A stretch of 5,743 bases of DNA from Flavobacteriales bacterium (GTDB lineage: Bacteria; Bacteroidota; Bacteroidia; Flavobacteriales_D; Sanyastnellaceae): NCBI GenBank assembly GCA_947464885.1, contig CANHYZ010000157.1, positions 1 to 5,743 on the forward strand. The letters are read 5' to 3'. Below are positions 4,461 through 5,743 of this stretch, one piece after another (positions within the stretch are counted from its first letter, which is position 1; the number at the start of each line of letters is the position of its first letter). The position numbers and the translations under genes are program-made. A model generated the notes under the pieces. That model was given only the letters and a program-made list of their open reading frames with translations, had not been told where the DNA came from and did no database searches.

Positions 4461-5743
4461 TCTTTTCGCAATCGTGCTACGGGTATGCCGAGCTGCTCGC
4501 GGTACTTCGCTACCGTTCGACGGGCAATATTGTAACCCTTTTCATTTAAAATCTTCATCAACTTTTCATCCGTGAGCGGCTTGCGCTTGGGCTCAGCCTC
4601 TATCGCATCCTTGAGGATTTGCTTGACCTCACGCGACGATACCTCCTCTCCTTCATCGGTACTCAAACTCTCGGAGAAGAAGTACTTTAATAAGTAGGTA
4701 GAATACGTAGTCTGAATATACTTGCTATTGGCCATGCGGCTAATGGTGGAAATATCCATCCCGACGCGATCTGCGATATCCTTTAAAATCATGGGCTTCA
4801 ACTTGGTTTCATCCCCTGAGAGGAAAAACTCCCGCTGATAATCGACTATAGCCTTCATGCAATAAAGCAATGTGTCGTTGCGCTGTTTGATGGCATCGAT
4901 AAACCACTTCGCTCCGTCAATCTTTTGCTTGACGAACAGCATGGCCTCCTTTTCTTTTGAATCCTTGTTCTTGGACTTGGCATAATGCTGCATCATCTCT
5001 TTGTATTCTCTGCTGATGCGCAGTTCGGGAGCATTTCTGCCGTTGAGTGAAAGCTTCAGCTCATCATTCTCCACGATCAGCAAAAAATCCGGCACCACAT
5101 GCTGCACGGTTCTGACCGTCTCCATCATGCTATTTCCCGGTTTGGGATTGAGATGCAGAATGATATCTATGGCCGGTTTCAGGTCTTCATCCGACAAATC
5201 CAATCGCTTGGCAATCTTCTCGTAATGTTTCTTGGTGAACTCCTCGAAGAACTTGGTGATGATTTGCTCTGCCAATACGGTGTCGGCAGTGCGCTCCTCG
5301 ATGCGACGAATTTGAATCAACAGGCACTCACGCAAGTCGCGCGCGCCCACCCCGGGAGGATCAAGTTCCTGTAGTATCTTCAATACAGCGTCGAGGTCAG
5401 CCGCCGTAGTACTAATATTCATTGAGAATGCCAAATCATTGGCTATGGCCACCAATTCTCTTCGCAGGTATCCGTTCTCATCGAGGTTTCCAATTAAGTA
5501 CTCCGCCAGAATGCGCTCCTCCTCATCAAGTTCGGTCATACCCAACTGCGCAAACAACATATCCTGAAATGTGCGACCGGCACCCAGCGGTGTTTCGCGG
5601 TCGTCGTCATCCGCACTGTGATTATTCACCTGCAGTTTATAATCAGGCGTCTCATCGTCATCGAAATAATCACTCAAATCAATTTCATCGTCGGAAGATT
5701 CACTTTCCTGTTCCTCCTGCTGATCATCGAGCTTGTCTTCGTC
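4454..5743 (-). CDS. rpoN: RNA polymerase sigma-54 factor (N-terminus beyond the window)
   Basis: The sigma factor that directs RNA polymerase to -24/-12 promoters and needs AAA+ activators for open-complex formation. The reading frame is open to the right edge, so this is a 5'-partial gene: 429 residues are visible and the activator-interacting region I is missing. An apparent start near 5677 is only an internal TTG. The visible part begins with a very acidic linker (region II; about 24 Asp/Glu in the first 52 residues). The core-binding region follows, including LDPPGVGARDLREC (visible residues 127-140). Next come the helix-turn-helix around LKDIADRVGMDISTISRMAN (320-339) and KYFFSE (353-358), and the RpoN box ARRTVAKYRE (407-416, bases 4496-4525), which reads the -24 element. 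The C-terminus is complete and canonical. The PAP2-like gene overlaps its stop codon. Confidence 0.96.
   Translation of the reverse strand, partial: DEDKLDDQQEEQESESSDDEIDLSDYFDDDETPDYKLQVNNHSADDDDRETPLGAGRTFQDMLFAQLGMTELDEEERILAEYLIGNLDENGYLRRELVAIANDLAFSMNISTTAADLDAVLKILQELDPPGVGARDLRECLLIQIRRIEERTADTVLAEQIITKFFEEFTKKHYEKIAKRLDLSDEDLKPAIDIILHLNPKPGNSMMETVRTVQHVVPDFLLIVENDELKLSLNGRNAPELRISREYKEMMQHYAKSKNKDSKEKEAMLFVKQKIDGAKWFIDAIKQRNDTLLYCMKAIVDYQREFFLSGDETKLKPMILKDIADRVGMDISTISRMANSKYIQTTYSTYLLKYFFSESLSTDEGEEVSSREVKQILKDAIEAEPKRKPLTDEKLMKILNEKGYNIARRTVAKYREQLGIPVARLRKEW

Noticed and set aside
5675..5677. Apparent start codon of rpoN at 5677
   Set aside because: It is a TTG inside an acidic linker; the frame remains open for 22 more codons to the window edge and region I has not yet been reached.
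1..5743. A defence island, mobile element or other novel multi-gene system
   Set aside because: All six genes are core-type families. There are no integrases, transposases, terminal repeats, toxin-antitoxin pairs or direct-repeat arrays, and neighbouring genes do not share an evident pathway.

Overview
The window looks like ordinary chromosomal DNA from a member of the Bacteroidota, plausibly Flavobacteriales or a relative. The signs are a DUF4301 protein (a family I know essentially from this phylum), a Bacteroidota-type stand-alone ABC ATPase, a sigma-54 gene followed by a PAP2-like membrane protein, and A-rich leaders with no strong Shine-Dalgarno. Species and genus cannot be read from it. 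No mobile element, CRISPR array, tRNA or rRNA is visible. Coding density is very high: six genes leave only two gaps of more than 100 bases, both under 150.

Left part (1-2138): a stand-alone ABC-type ATPase on the plus strand runs tail-to-tail into a minus-strand DUF4301 gene, and their last 10 bases are shared. The DUF4301 protein carries a motif series resembling UDP-sugar pyrophosphorylases. Middle (2139-2776): a 140-base gap holds a likely intrinsic terminator for a minus-strand orphan histidine phosphotransfer (HPt) gene. It also holds whatever promoter DUF4301 has. A second gap of 132 bases separates the HPt gene from the divergent galE and must carry promoters for both.

Right part (2777-5743): galE (UDP-glucose 4-epimerase) on the plus strand ends inside the tail of a minus-strand PAP2-like membrane protein (11-base overlap). 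That gene overlaps the end of rpoN (sigma-54) by 7 bases and probably shares its transcript. rpoN runs off the right edge without its N-terminal region I.

The genes do not form one pathway. galE and perhaps DUF4301 belong to sugar-nucleotide metabolism, HPt to phosphorelay signalling, and rpoN to global transcription. I see no convincing new multi-gene system. The points most worth a second look are the nucleotidyltransferase-like motif order in DUF4301, the ABC ATPase that lacks both the Q-loop glutamine and the H-loop histidine, and the two tail-to-tail gene overlaps.
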